Shown: positions 1 through 5,531, counted from the stretch's first letter. The stretch: DNA of 5,531 nucleotides from Dehalococcoidia bacterium UBA3254 (GCA_002362735.1 DEUU01000315.1:6747-12277); one strand, 5' to 3'. Program-made: numbers and translations. The notes: generated by a model not told the origin, from the letters alone.

Positions 1-1
1 T

Positions 2-637
2 GTCGATGACGAGATAAGAGAACATTTGAGTACCGCTACCCGAGCCATTCTGGAACGAGATGTCGATCTCTTGATCGACTCTCTGATTGACCTCGGGGCT
101 GTCCGTCATGACACTTCGCGGGAAATTCTTCGTTCCAGGCTTAAACGGGCCATGACTCAACATCCAAGTATCTGCAAACTGGACCATCCTTCATGCTCAA
201 ATTTCGATGACCTGATCAGCATCGTTCGTGATAACCAGGTCCAACTTCCTTCCAATGCTTTTCTTCTGTTGAAAACAATGACGATGATTCACGGTCTGAG
301 TAAGGGTCTCGATGCCGAACTGGATGTTATGGAACTTCTGGAACCCCATATTAAACAGATATTAACTCAGAAGTACTCCCCCACGGCTTTAGCCAATCGA
401 TTTCCAGCGGCAGCTACAGAGTATGCCATTTTCGGGTTGGATTTTCCACAAAGGTTAAACCGGCTATTTAAATCGTTGGAACGAGGTGACTTCCAGGTTA
501 AAGCCGATACATCTCAACTCGATCTTAAATTAGATCAAATCGTTCACCTGGGTAATCGGCTTATCATAGCGCTCATTATCTCCGCTTTGATCATTGGCAC
601 AGCGATGATTGTCATCGCTTTCAAACTTGCTCAATAA
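2..637 (+). CDS. AarF/ABC1/UbiB-family atypical kinase, C-terminal part (5' end outside window)
   Basis: The frame is open to the left edge, so the start lies outside and a TTG at 26 is not the true start; 211 residues are visible. The first visible residues, VDDEIREHL, match the segment that follows the catalytic DFG motif in UbiB/AarF proteins. Next come ILERDVDLLIDSLIDLG and QLPSNAFLLLKTMTMIHGL followed by GLD, which are the typical helical C-terminal lobe of this family. The protein ends with a membrane helix (about 557-631, LIIALIISALIIGTAMIVIA) and a short polar tail. Family members are membrane-associated atypical kinases/ATPases linked to quinone or isoprenoid lipid metabolism; the substrate here cannot be told. 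Many relatives carry two C-terminal membrane helices, whereas this one stops after the first. The kinase motifs are not in the window, so activity cannot be judged. Confidence 0.85.
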   Translation, partial: VDDEIREHLSTATRAILERDVDLLIDSLIDLGAVRHDTSREILRSRLKRAMTQHPSICKLDHPSCSNFDDLISIVRDNQVQLPSNAFLLLKTMTMIHGLSKGLDAELDVMELLEPHIKQILTQKYSPTALANRFPAAATEYAIFGLDFPQRLNRLFKSLERGDFQVKADTSQLDLKLDQIVHLGNRLIIALIISALIIGTAMIVIAFKLAQ

Positions 638-702
638 ATTCCACAAGTCTTCATGCCGTCAACAGTAGCCAGAGCTCAGATAGAAATTCCCGCTATTCAG
701 GA

Positions 703-1227
703 TCATTGATGGTTAGAGATGTTTTCCCCTTGATAGGCCCCGTGATATCCCTCGGTTTCTTCTGCCAGCGCAAAAAAGACCAACTGAGCGATACGTGCAT
801 TTTTCTGAATTCGAAATAAGAAGGAATTATAAACTACCATTAACGATTGGGAGCGACCAGAGTATCCGGCATCCCACACCGCCATATGCACGGTCACACC
901 ACATCGTAACAAACTGGATCGAGGCGCACCCAGAGCCATAATATTCTTCGGCAAGTTTACGATTTCATTGAAGGTAATGACATATGCCCCGGGCATCAGG
1001 TCCAAATTTCCTGTACTATCAAAAGCCAGGGGCGCACAGCCAGAAATAGTCCTTTGGGCATTGGTAAGGCCGATTTGACCGCCGGTTTGAATTTGGCCTA
1101 CCTCGCGTAAAGTCAAATCAAATCCATTTGGTTGAAGCTGATCCTTGAGTTTCACATATTGTTCAATCAGGGGAGGCTGCTGATTAATCAAGTTGAAAAT
1201 ATCCTGTTTGGATAGGACTGTTCTCAT
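703..1227 (-). CDS. Archaeal-type dUTPase (dCTP deaminase/dUTPase superfamily)
   Basis: A 174-residue protein of the trimeric dUTPase/dCTP deaminase fold. It probably hydrolyses dUTP to dUMP and pyrophosphate in the cytoplasm, limiting uracil in DNA and supplying dUMP for dTMP synthesis. Visible motifs are LQPNGFDLTL (31-40), RSSLLRCGV (103-111), WDAGYSGR (118-125) with the conserved Asp119, ARIAQLVFF (144-152) and YHGAYQGEN (161-169). The LQPNGFDLTL and YQGEN signatures are those I know from the probable dUTPases of archaea. The Glu that activates water in dCTP deaminases (in the L-E-F-Y-N segment of E. coli Dcd) is absent; the matching stretch reads LMVVYN (129-134). This favours dUTPase over deaminase, though automatic annotation may say dCTP deaminase. 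An in-frame GTG at 1278 would overlap herA by 50 bases. The ATG at 1227 lies 1 nt after the herA stop, follows a GGGG stretch and gives the normal N-terminus (MRTVLSKQDI), so it is preferred. Last gene of the cluster. Confidence 0.85.
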   Translation of the reverse strand: MRTVLSKQDIFNLINQQPPLIEQYVKLKDQLQPNGFDLTLREVGQIQTGGQIGLTNAQRTISGCAPLAFDSTGNLDLMPGAYVITFNEIVNLPKNIMALGAPRSSLLRCGVTVHMAVWDAGYSGRSQSLMVVYNSFLFRIQKNARIAQLVFFALAEETEGYHGAYQGENISNHQ

Positions 1228-1228
1228 A

Positions 1229-2869
1229 TTAACCCCACAGGTCTTTAATGTCTTTTTCAGCCTGCTGGCCAAAGTCACCGGATGTTATGGTGCCGAATGA
1301 TTTATATGACTCCACTGACCCGTATTCACGCGTGCGCACAACCACGGGCATCGGAACAGCGTGACCAAATATCAGGACCTGTTGCTTGGATTCCAGCCGC
1401 GCCAGGACCGACCTTAATTCATTCTTGCCGGAAACCCCGGTCAATACACTATCAATATCACGTTCATTATCAAGCAGACAGGTAATTTTGGTCCCGATTT
1501 GCGACATTACTTCCTCATCAATTCCGCTTGGCCGCTGATCGATCACCAATAATGTCACATTATATTTCCTCATCTCCCTGGCGATTGTGCCGAAAATGGT
1601 CTGATTGGCGACTTCTGGATTCAAAAATTTGTGGGCTTCTTCTATGGTGATTACGAGCGGACGCGGCGGTTTAGCTTCTTCGCCCAGAGCTTTTTCGGTC
1701 CGTTCCCGGTACCGGTCGTAAATCCTGCGACTCAATAGATTCGCCACCAGAATATAGGCCGTCAGGTCAGTAAACCTGCCAAACTCCAGGACGACATTCA
1801 TACCACTATCCAGATATTTCAAGATGCGATCGACAGGATTATCTATAGCATTTGGCGTCAGAAATGGTAAACGTTTTATCGCCTCCAGCCCACGGCGAAG
1901 ATTGCCGAAAGTAGCTTCATGAATATTTAGATTCTTTAATAGAAACTGAGTTTCTTCGTTATTCTCCAGTGCCAGAGTTGTCTGAATCCATTTTTTATCG
2001 CCAAAACGCCTTGCCAGCTGATATGTAGCCTGGACGGCTGCTTCAGTCAAATTCAAGGTTTGTCTTAAGAGAACGATATCTTCCGGTTCTATCTCATCGT
2101 AGCCCAGTCGCACGACTGCATCGGTACTTACCTTTCGGCGGCGTGAGCTTTCTTCATCCAGCGTAAAGACTGCTACTTTTTCCGGGAACAGCTGTTTTAA
2201 GGCTTTAACCTTGTAACCGGTCTCACTGCGGCCTTCCCAACCATATTCATTATGCATATCAAAAACAAGATTAACCGCAGCACTTTTCTGCAACATGCCG
2301 ATCAACAGCATCCGGGTAAGAAAGGTCTTTCCGGTACCGCTCTTACCAAAGATCCCGTTTGAACGCTTAACAAGTTCAACCAGGTCAAGGCAGATTTTAG
2401 TTTCCATATCCAGCGGAGTGCCTACGAAAAATTTCTTTTCATCTTCTTCCCCAAAGACGATCTCAACATCTCTTTGAGAGGATACTTCGACTGAAGAGAA
2501 ATGGCTGGGGATGGTTTTGACCGGTTGCGGAGTATCCAGTGATCCGGCGACGTTCCCTCCGATGGTAAGCAACGGTAAAACGTGCAAGGTACCATAGGTG
2601 CTGATACCAGAAAGGACTTCTGCAAGGAAAGGGTCTGAGGCATCGGAAGGGGTGACATTGATACGCTCATCCGAGACTCCCAGAGTGACATCGGTAATCA
2701 TACCGAAGAACCGTCTTTTCTGACCCCTTATAGTCACGTAGCGGCCAACCGCCATATCTTCGACGGAAGCTGATCCATCCAGTTTAACCTCGATTCCATG
2801 AGTCAGGGAACCATCTATAACTACGCCAAGCCTCTTCTCGAATTTCAGATCTTCATTAGGTGGCATCAT
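1229..2869 (-). CDS. herA: HerA-family DNA translocase/helicase ATPase (HAS barrel + DUF87)
   Basis: A 546-residue protein, near the usual 500-600 of HerA. The N-terminal part (about 14-62, LGVVIDGS to TDVTLG) fits the HAS barrel that mediates hexamer formation and NurA contact in this family. The RecA-like DUF87 core has a Walker A motif GKSGTGKT (175-182), VFDMHNEYGW (202-211), a Walker B segment LVITIEEAHKFL (405-416) with tandem Glu410-Glu411, REMRKYN (431-437) with candidate arginine-finger residues, and VIDQRPSGI (443-451). A helical insertion lies at about 255-345. HerA forms a hexameric ring that pumps DNA and, with NurA, resects DNA ends for recombinational repair. The gene starts inside the 3' end of the upstream HAS-barrel-like gene (14-nt overlap), with AAAGGA 7 nt before the first ATG; a second ATG follows directly at 2866. 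All ATPase motifs look intact. FtsK and VirB4/TraC ATPases are related, but the HAS barrel and the nurA neighbour argue for HerA. Confidence 0.93.
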   Translation of the reverse strand: MMPPNEDLKFEKRLGVVIDGSLTHGIEVKLDGSASVEDMAVGRYVTIRGQKRRFFGMITDVTLGVSDERINVTPSDASDPFLAEVLSGISTYGTLHVLPLLTIGGNVAGSLDTPQPVKTIPSHFSSVEVSSQRDVEIVFGEEDEKKFFVGTPLDMETKICLDLVELVKRSNGIFGKSGTGKTFLTRMLLIGMLQKSAAVNLVFDMHNEYGWEGRSETGYKVKALKQLFPEKVAVFTLDEESSRRRKVSTDAVVRLGYDEIEPEDIVLLRQTLNLTEAAVQATYQLARRFGDKKWIQTTLALENNEETQFLLKNLNIHEATFGNLRRGLEAIKRLPFLTPNAIDNPVDRILKYLDSGMNVVLEFGRFTDLTAYILVANLLSRRIYDRYRERTEKALGEEAKPPRPLVITIEEAHKFLNPEVANQTIFGTIAREMRKYNVTLLVIDQRPSGIDEEVMSQIGTKITCLLDNERDIDSVLTGVSGKNELRSVLARLESKQQVLIFGHAVPMPVVVRTREYGSVESYKSFGTITSGDFGQQAEKDIKDLWG

Positions 2870-3467
2870 ATTTTAGTCCTTTCAAAATAGCCTTTAGTTG
2901 ACCATAATCATTGCTTAAGAGAGAAGCCAGCTCTTTTCCCGCGGAAACCAGGAAAGATCGTTTCCCACCGCCGTATATCTGGCACATTTGACGCAGAGTG
3001 GCGCCTACCAGCTCCTCAACCGAGACCTCTAATCTGGCTTTTAGCAAAATGTTCAAAAAATCGAAAGTCTGGCTAAACTGCTTCACTTCGTCAGAGGGAC
3101 AAAGGTATACGAAACTGTGAATGCGAGCAGGTATCGGAGGCAAATATTGAAAGATCCCCCCATTCTTTTGATAGCCGAGCATAAGAACGTTAAATTCGCT
3201 CTTCAGGAGTTTAAAAAGCTGCGGGCTGGCTTTATATATTTCATCTTCGGTTACTTCTTCCTTGCCTCGGGCAATTGGCTTTCTCCCTGGTTCAACACCG
3301 GTAGTCAGAATATTATAGACGACGCCGTATAAACACTGACACTTACCTCCACCGCCCGTTTTTACGAGACTGCCCAAAGGTGGAGTCTGATATAACTCAT
3401 AGCTTTGTGCCAGGAAAGTGGTTGTGCAGGCATCAATAACTTCACCAACTCTTTGTTCTTCTGACAT
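2856..3467 (-). CDS. Stand-alone HAS-barrel-like protein, probable HerA-NurA accessory subunit
   Basis: A 203-residue soluble protein with no signal peptide, membrane segment or catalytic motif that I recognise. Its N-terminal half can be aligned by eye with the N-terminus of the adjacent HerA: VGEVIDACTTTF against LGVVIDGSLTHG, then LGSLVKTG against VGRYVTIRG, then YGVVYNILTTG against FGMITDVTLG. It continues with SPQLFKLLKSEFNVLMLGY and a PPIPARIHSFVYLC segment, similar in layout to the HerA region after the barrel. The C-terminal third (about 125-200) looks helical and has a GGGKR stretch (166-170). I infer a HAS-barrel (HerA/ATP synthase barrel) protein that docks on HerA or NurA; no function is proven. 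The ATG at 3467 has AAGGGG 5 nt upstream, whereas the in-frame GTG at 3473 would abut that site, so the ATG is preferred. It overlaps herA by 14 nt, suggesting translational coupling. Confidence 0.75.
   Translation of the reverse strand: MSEEQRVGEVIDACTTTFLAQSYELYQTPPLGSLVKTGGGGKCQCLYGVVYNILTTGVEPGRKPIARGKEEVTEDEIYKASPQLFKLLKSEFNVLMLGYQKNGGIFQYLPPIPARIHSFVYLCPSDEVKQFSQTFDFLNILLKARLEVSVEELVGATLRQMCQIYGGGKRSFLVSAGKELASLLSNDYGQLKAILKGLKYDAT
2877..2882 (-). promoter_or_regulatory. Shine-Dalgarno site of herA inside the upstream gene
   Basis: AAAGGA on the minus strand lies 7 nt before the herA ATG at 2869, inside the last codons of the HAS-barrel-like gene. It shows that herA can be initiated independently despite the 14-nt overlap, and it supports the start chosen. 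Confidence 0.7.
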
Positions 3468-3472
3468 TTCCA

Positions 3473-3478
3473 CCCCTT
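3473..3478 (-). promoter_or_regulatory. Shine-Dalgarno-like site of the HAS-barrel-like gene
   Basis: AAGGGG on the minus strand lies 5 nt before the ATG at 3467. The alternative GTG start (3471-3473) shares a base with this site and could not use it, so it decides the start. Confidence 0.6.
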
Positions 3479-3517
3479 TTACCTTCCGGGAATGAATTCA
3501 TCTTCTCGAAGGTCGTT

Positions 3518-4717
3518 TTAAATCCATCGAGTACGTTTACTCCGACTTTTAATCGAAACGTAATCTGGCAATTTTTGCTCCACCAGAGATTCTTCCACGA
3601 GACCCCAAAATTCTTCTCGATCCAAACCGGTCACCACCGCCTGTTCATGAGCTTCACTCAAAGCGACTGGATATCCCTGTCCGCGCCGGCACTGGTCCAA
3701 TGTCAGAGCATGCGTTAAATCCACTAAATCCGGCCTTCTTGCTACCCACTCGGGAATTTCTACCCGGGCGATCTCATCCTCTGATCTCAGGTAAAAGAAA
3801 TAGACCTGATGCTCACCATAGCGTTTTTTTACGATCTCCGACGGGTTAATAAAGAGAGCAGAACGTTCCCCAACTTTAAGAAAACTGCCAAAAAGCATTC
3901 GGTCATTGATACCGGAAACTATATCACAGGCTGAGTTACCGGCAGAACAGGAGCTTTCACAATTCACCTTTTCCTGAGGGCAAATAGCAACTCTCAAGGC
4001 GCTAATAACATCATCACTTTGAGGCAAGCTGATATAACTTGCCAGAGCAAGATAACGCGTTTCACTGTGTTTTTTAAGGTCATCCATCGCCTGGATCAGA
4101 CCCTTATCCACCAGTTCTTCAATCACATATTCCGGATAGTTTTGCATACCAAACAAGACTAATGATCCATCCATCATCGCTAAAGTGGTGCTATTCGACG
4201 CTGTTTGCGATACCATAGCCGTCAGTTTCCGGCATTCTTCAACCGCCCTCTTCGCATCTAATAATCCGCCCCGGATCTGTTGTTCCTGACGGAGATTGTA
4301 TTTATTAATAATAACCAGGTCTTTATTTTCAATATATAAATGCGGCACACTTTCCAGATCCGCTGTCGGGTTTGCCCCATAATGCAAGCTGACAGCGCCA
4401 ACATTGATCAAATAGCAATGAGCAGCTCGATGCCGGTCAACATCGATATTCGAGCCGTCCGTGGCCAAAACTGTGTATTCAGCCGGGACAGGAGGAGGCG
4501 GATAATGCTGGCTTAAGCCCTCCACCAGGCCTGCCGGCGACCAGCTAGGCGTTTTGGCATCGATAATCTTACGTTTTAGTTTTTCGATGTTGATACCGGT
4601 ATCACAGAGCTTGTCCTGAGCAAATTTCAGGTGCTCCTGCCGTTCTTGATTGCCGGATTTAATTTTGGTAACCATTTCTCCGACCTGGGGAGCAATTTTA
4701 GTCAGGTCTAATGTCAT
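3518..4717 (-). CDS. nurA: NurA-family DNA-end resection nuclease
   Basis: A 399-residue NurA-family protein with 5'-3' exonuclease/endonuclease activity expected, working with HerA. The N-terminal 60 residues are helical and charged. The nuclease domain opens with LATDGSNIDVDRH (84-96; Asp87), then a helix with Glu160/Glu161, then MMDGSLVLFG (181-190; Asp183), and closes with GYPVALSEAHEQA (348-360; Tyr349 and His357). From memory, Sulfolobus NurA uses two Asp, one Glu, a Tyr and a His eight residues after it; the same Tyr-N7-His spacing is present here, so the active site looks complete. An unusual insert carries four cysteines at 246, 253, 257 and 264 (C-x6-C-x3-C-x6-C), a possible metal or Fe-S site. 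The ATG lies 6 nt after the cutA stop; the only Shine-Dalgarno-like element is a weak AAGG about 10 nt upstream that overlaps that stop, suggesting coupled translation. A 50-nt gap separates it from the next gene. Confidence 0.9.
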   Translation of the reverse strand: MTLDLTKIAPQVGEMVTKIKSGNQERQEHLKFAQDKLCDTGINIEKLKRKIIDAKTPSWSPAGLVEGLSQHYPPPPVPAEYTVLATDGSNIDVDRHRAAHCYLINVGAVSLHYGANPTADLESVPHLYIENKDLVIINKYNLRQEQQIRGGLLDAKRAVEECRKLTAMVSQTASNSTTLAMMDGSLVLFGMQNYPEYVIEELVDKGLIQAMDDLKKHSETRYLALASYISLPQSDDVISALRVAICPQEKVNCESSCSAGNSACDIVSGINDRMLFGSFLKVGERSALFINPSEIVKKRYGEHQVYFFYLRSEDEIARVEIPEWVARRPDLVDLTHALTLDQCRRGQGYPVALSEAHEQAVVTGLDREEFWGLVEESLVEQKLPDYVSIKSRSKRTRWI

Positions 4718-4723
4718 CTTGAT

Positions 4724-5041
4724 TTAACCTTGTTCCGTAGATTCCCTGATCCATTCCAGATAATCCGGATTACCCTTCTCGATAACCCAGGAAACTATAC
4801 AGGGGACCTTGTAAGAATGGACCTGTTTCACACGTTCAATCACGCGGTCAACCAGCTCTGCCCGTGTTTTCGCGATAATAGCCATTTCTTTACTCTCCCC
4901 TACTTCACCTTTCCACCAGTAAATGGACTTTGTGGGGAAGAAATTCACACAAGCCGCCAGCTTCTCCCAGACCAGAATCTCACCTATTTTCCTGGCTTCC
5001 ATATCATCTTTAGACGTAATATAGATTGAACGATATTCCAT
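4724..5041 (-). CDS. cutA: CutA1-family divalent-cation tolerance protein
   Basis: A 105-residue protein, the normal length for CutA1, a small trimeric protein linked in E. coli to copper/divalent-metal tolerance; its real biochemical role is unsettled. Family hallmarks are YITSKDDMEARKIGEILV (7-24), KLAACVNFF (27-35), SIYWWKGEV (39-47), KEMAIIAKTR (51-60), VHSYKVPCIV (74-83) and GNPDYLEWI (90-98). Where most CutA proteins read P-E after the HxYxxP segment, this one has Pro80-Cys81. The frame extends upstream to a TTG at 5107, but the ATG at 5041 gives the family-typical N-terminus, and a good -10 element lies inside the extension, so the longer form is rejected. The Shine-Dalgarno signal is weak (CGGAA about 8 nt upstream). 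It is the first gene of the minus-strand cluster, 6 nt before nurA. Confidence 0.88.
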   Translation of the reverse strand: MEYRSIYITSKDDMEARKIGEILVWEKLAACVNFFPTKSIYWWKGEVGESKEMAIIAKTRAELVDRVIERVKQVHSYKVPCIVSWVIEKGNPDYLEWIRESTEQG

Positions 5042-5078
5042 TCCCAATTCCGGTGCAGATTTACCAGCTTTGGAGTCA

Positions 5079-5107
5079 AGTATAATCCCTATCAATAGCT
5101 GACGCAA
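5079..5107 (-). promoter_or_regulatory. Candidate sigma-70-type promoter of the cutA-nurA-HAS-herA-dut cluster
   Basis: On the minus strand, TTGCGT (5102-5107) is followed after exactly 17 nt by TATACT (5079-5084). The -10 matches five of six consensus bases and the -35 three of six. Transcription would start near 5072, leaving a leader of about 30 nt before the cutA ATG at 5041. This supports the shorter cutA start. It is a prediction from spacing and hexamers only. Confidence 0.5.
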
Positions 5108-5126
5108 GATTAACCGGAATGTAAAC

Positions 5127-5148
5127 AGAGCAAAAAATAAGATGCTCT
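5127..5148. repeat. Inverted repeat between the divergent cutA and nitroreductase promoters
   Basis: AGAGCA (5127-5132) and TGCTCT (5143-5148) are perfect 6-base arms around an A-rich 10-base spacer. The element ends 5 bases before the nitroreductase -35 and sits about 20 bases upstream of the cutA -35. The position suits a regulator binding site acting on one or both genes, but a chance repeat of this size is possible. Confidence 0.35.
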
Positions 5149-5153
5149 CGCAT

Positions 5154-5182
5154 TTGACACGAAAATTTTACTATGTTAGGCT
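5154..5182 (+). promoter_or_regulatory. Candidate promoter of the nitroreductase gene
   Basis: A perfect TTGACA -35 (5154-5159) is followed after 17 nt by TAGGCT (5177-5182), which keeps the TA and final T of the -10 consensus (three of six). The start of transcription would be near 5189, about 30 nt before the ATG. The weak -10 suggests modest or activated expression. Confidence 0.5.
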
Positions 5183-5208
5183 TCGAAAGAATTATTCTTA
5201 CATAAATT

Positions 5209-5213
5209 GGAGG
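5209..5213 (+). promoter_or_regulatory. Shine-Dalgarno site of the nitroreductase gene
   Basis: A perfect GGAGG lies 7 nt before the ATG at 5221. It settles the start over the out-of-frame ATG at 5216, which would sit only 2 nt from it. Confidence 0.8.
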
Positions 5214-5220
5214 TTATGAT

Positions 5221-5531
5221 ATGGATATCCAAAAAGCCATCCTGGAACGTTACGCAACTCGTGATTTCAAATCTGAACCAGTGCCCAAAGAAACTCTGGA
5301 GAAAATACTGGGGATGGCCTTGCGCAGCCCTTCATCAGGCAACGGTCAACCCTGGCAGATTTTTATAGCGGTTGGAGAAGTAACAAACAAGATTACTCAA
5401 GCTTACCTGGACCGGTTCACTAATGATATCACGGCTAAACCTGAATTGGCTGGTCTACCGCCGCCTAAATGGCCCCAAGCCATGCAGGACCGCATGAACC
5501 GGAATACCCGCGACCGTATGAGGCTTTTGGG
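5221..5531 (+). CDS. Nitroreductase-family FMN oxidoreductase, N-terminal part (3' end outside window)
   Basis: The frame stays open from the ATG at 5221 to the window edge, with 103 complete codons visible. The N-terminus has the nitroreductase pattern: AILERYATRDF (6-16), with Arg10 and Arg14 placed as the usual FMN-phosphate ligands, and SPSSGNGQPWQIFIA (36-50), the flavin-binding loop and following strand. A proline-rich stretch, GLPPPKWPQAMQDRM, resembles the segment before the helical region in roughly 220-residue members. Such enzymes use NAD(P)H and FMN to reduce nitroaromatics, quinones or enones; the physiological substrate is unknown. GGAGG lies 7 nt before the ATG. An ATG at 5216 is in another frame and is not used. 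The gene is divergent from the cutA cluster. Confidence 0.9.
   Translation, partial: MDIQKAILERYATRDFKSEPVPKETLEKILGMALRSPSSGNGQPWQIFIAVGEVTNKITQAYLDRFTNDITAKPELAGLPPPKWPQAMQDRMNRNTRDRMRLL

Noticed and set aside
638..702. Possible bidirectional terminator between the convergent kinase and dUTPase genes
   Set aside because: Only a 4-bp arm pair (ATAG/CTAT) and a short GAGCTC palindrome are visible, with no stable GC-rich stem and no T-run on either strand.
1228..1278. GTG start for the dUTPase, adding 17 residues
   Set aside because: It would overlap herA by 50 nt and give an N-terminus not seen in the family; the ATG at 1227 fits both the spacing and the protein family.
1282..1485. Plus-strand open frame antisense to herA
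   Set aside because: Low-complexity, arginine- and proline-rich translation with no family resemblance; it lies opposite the conserved herA 3' region.
2422..2691. Minus-strand open frame within herA in another frame
   Set aside because: It lies entirely inside the clearly real herA reading frame and its translation has no recognisable motif.
1229..4717. HerA-NurA set as an anti-phage defence island
   Set aside because: HerA-type ATPases do occur in defence systems with SIR2 or other nucleases, but here the partners are classic NurA, dUTPase and CutA, with no integrase, transposase, toxin or restriction gene nearby. A housekeeping repair operon is the simpler reading.
4730..5029. Plus-strand open frame antisense to cutA
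   Set aside because: It mirrors the conserved cutA coding sequence; the translation is rich in Phe, Pro and His and shows no known domain.
5081..5086. Perfect TATAAT on the plus strand
   Set aside because: No acceptable -35 lies 16-18 nt upstream, and it is more than 130 nt from the nitroreductase start, which has a better-placed promoter. It overlaps the minus-strand TATACT by sequence symmetry.
5042..5107. TTG start for cutA, adding 22 residues
   Set aside because: CutA proteins are about 105-110 residues, no ribosome binding site precedes the TTG, and a good promoter -10 lies within the extension.

Overview
The window looks like ordinary chromosomal sequence from a free-living bacterium with mid-range GC. 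The gene content (bacterial HerA-NurA repair genes, an archaeal-type dUTPase, an AarF/UbiB-family kinase and an FMN nitroreductase) would fit a Chloroflexota lineage such as the Dehalococcoidia. That placement is a guess from gene content and was not tested. Coding density is high, no tRNA, rRNA, CRISPR or mobile element is visible, and the longest gap without a gene is about 180 bases.

Left edge (1-637, plus strand): the C-terminal part of an AarF/ABC1/UbiB-family atypical kinase, whose catalytic core lies off the window. It ends in a single membrane helix. It converges on the minus-strand cluster, with 65 bases between the stops and no clear intrinsic terminator.

Centre (703-5041, minus strand): a tight five-gene cluster, read from right to left as cutA, nurA, a stand-alone HAS-barrel-like protein, herA and an archaeal-type dUTPase. 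Gaps are 6 nt, 50 nt, a 14-nt overlap and 1 nt, so one transcript is likely. A candidate promoter (TTGCGT-N17-TATACT) lies just upstream of the preferred cutA start. HerA (hexameric ATPase/translocase) and NurA (nuclease) are known partners in DNA-end resection. The small HAS-like protein between them resembles the N-terminal barrel of the adjacent HerA and may be an extra subunit of the complex. The dUTPase would keep uracil out of DNA, which fits a genome-maintenance theme. CutA is the outlier.

Right edge (5154-5531, plus strand): a divergent nitroreductase-family gene with a TTGACA -35 element and a strong GGAGG ribosome binding site, cut off by the window end.

The most interesting points are the HAS-barrel-like partner gene, a four-cysteine cluster inserted in NurA, the loss of the deaminase glutamate in the dUTPase, and the link between cutA and a repair operon. 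I see no clear sign of a completely new system.
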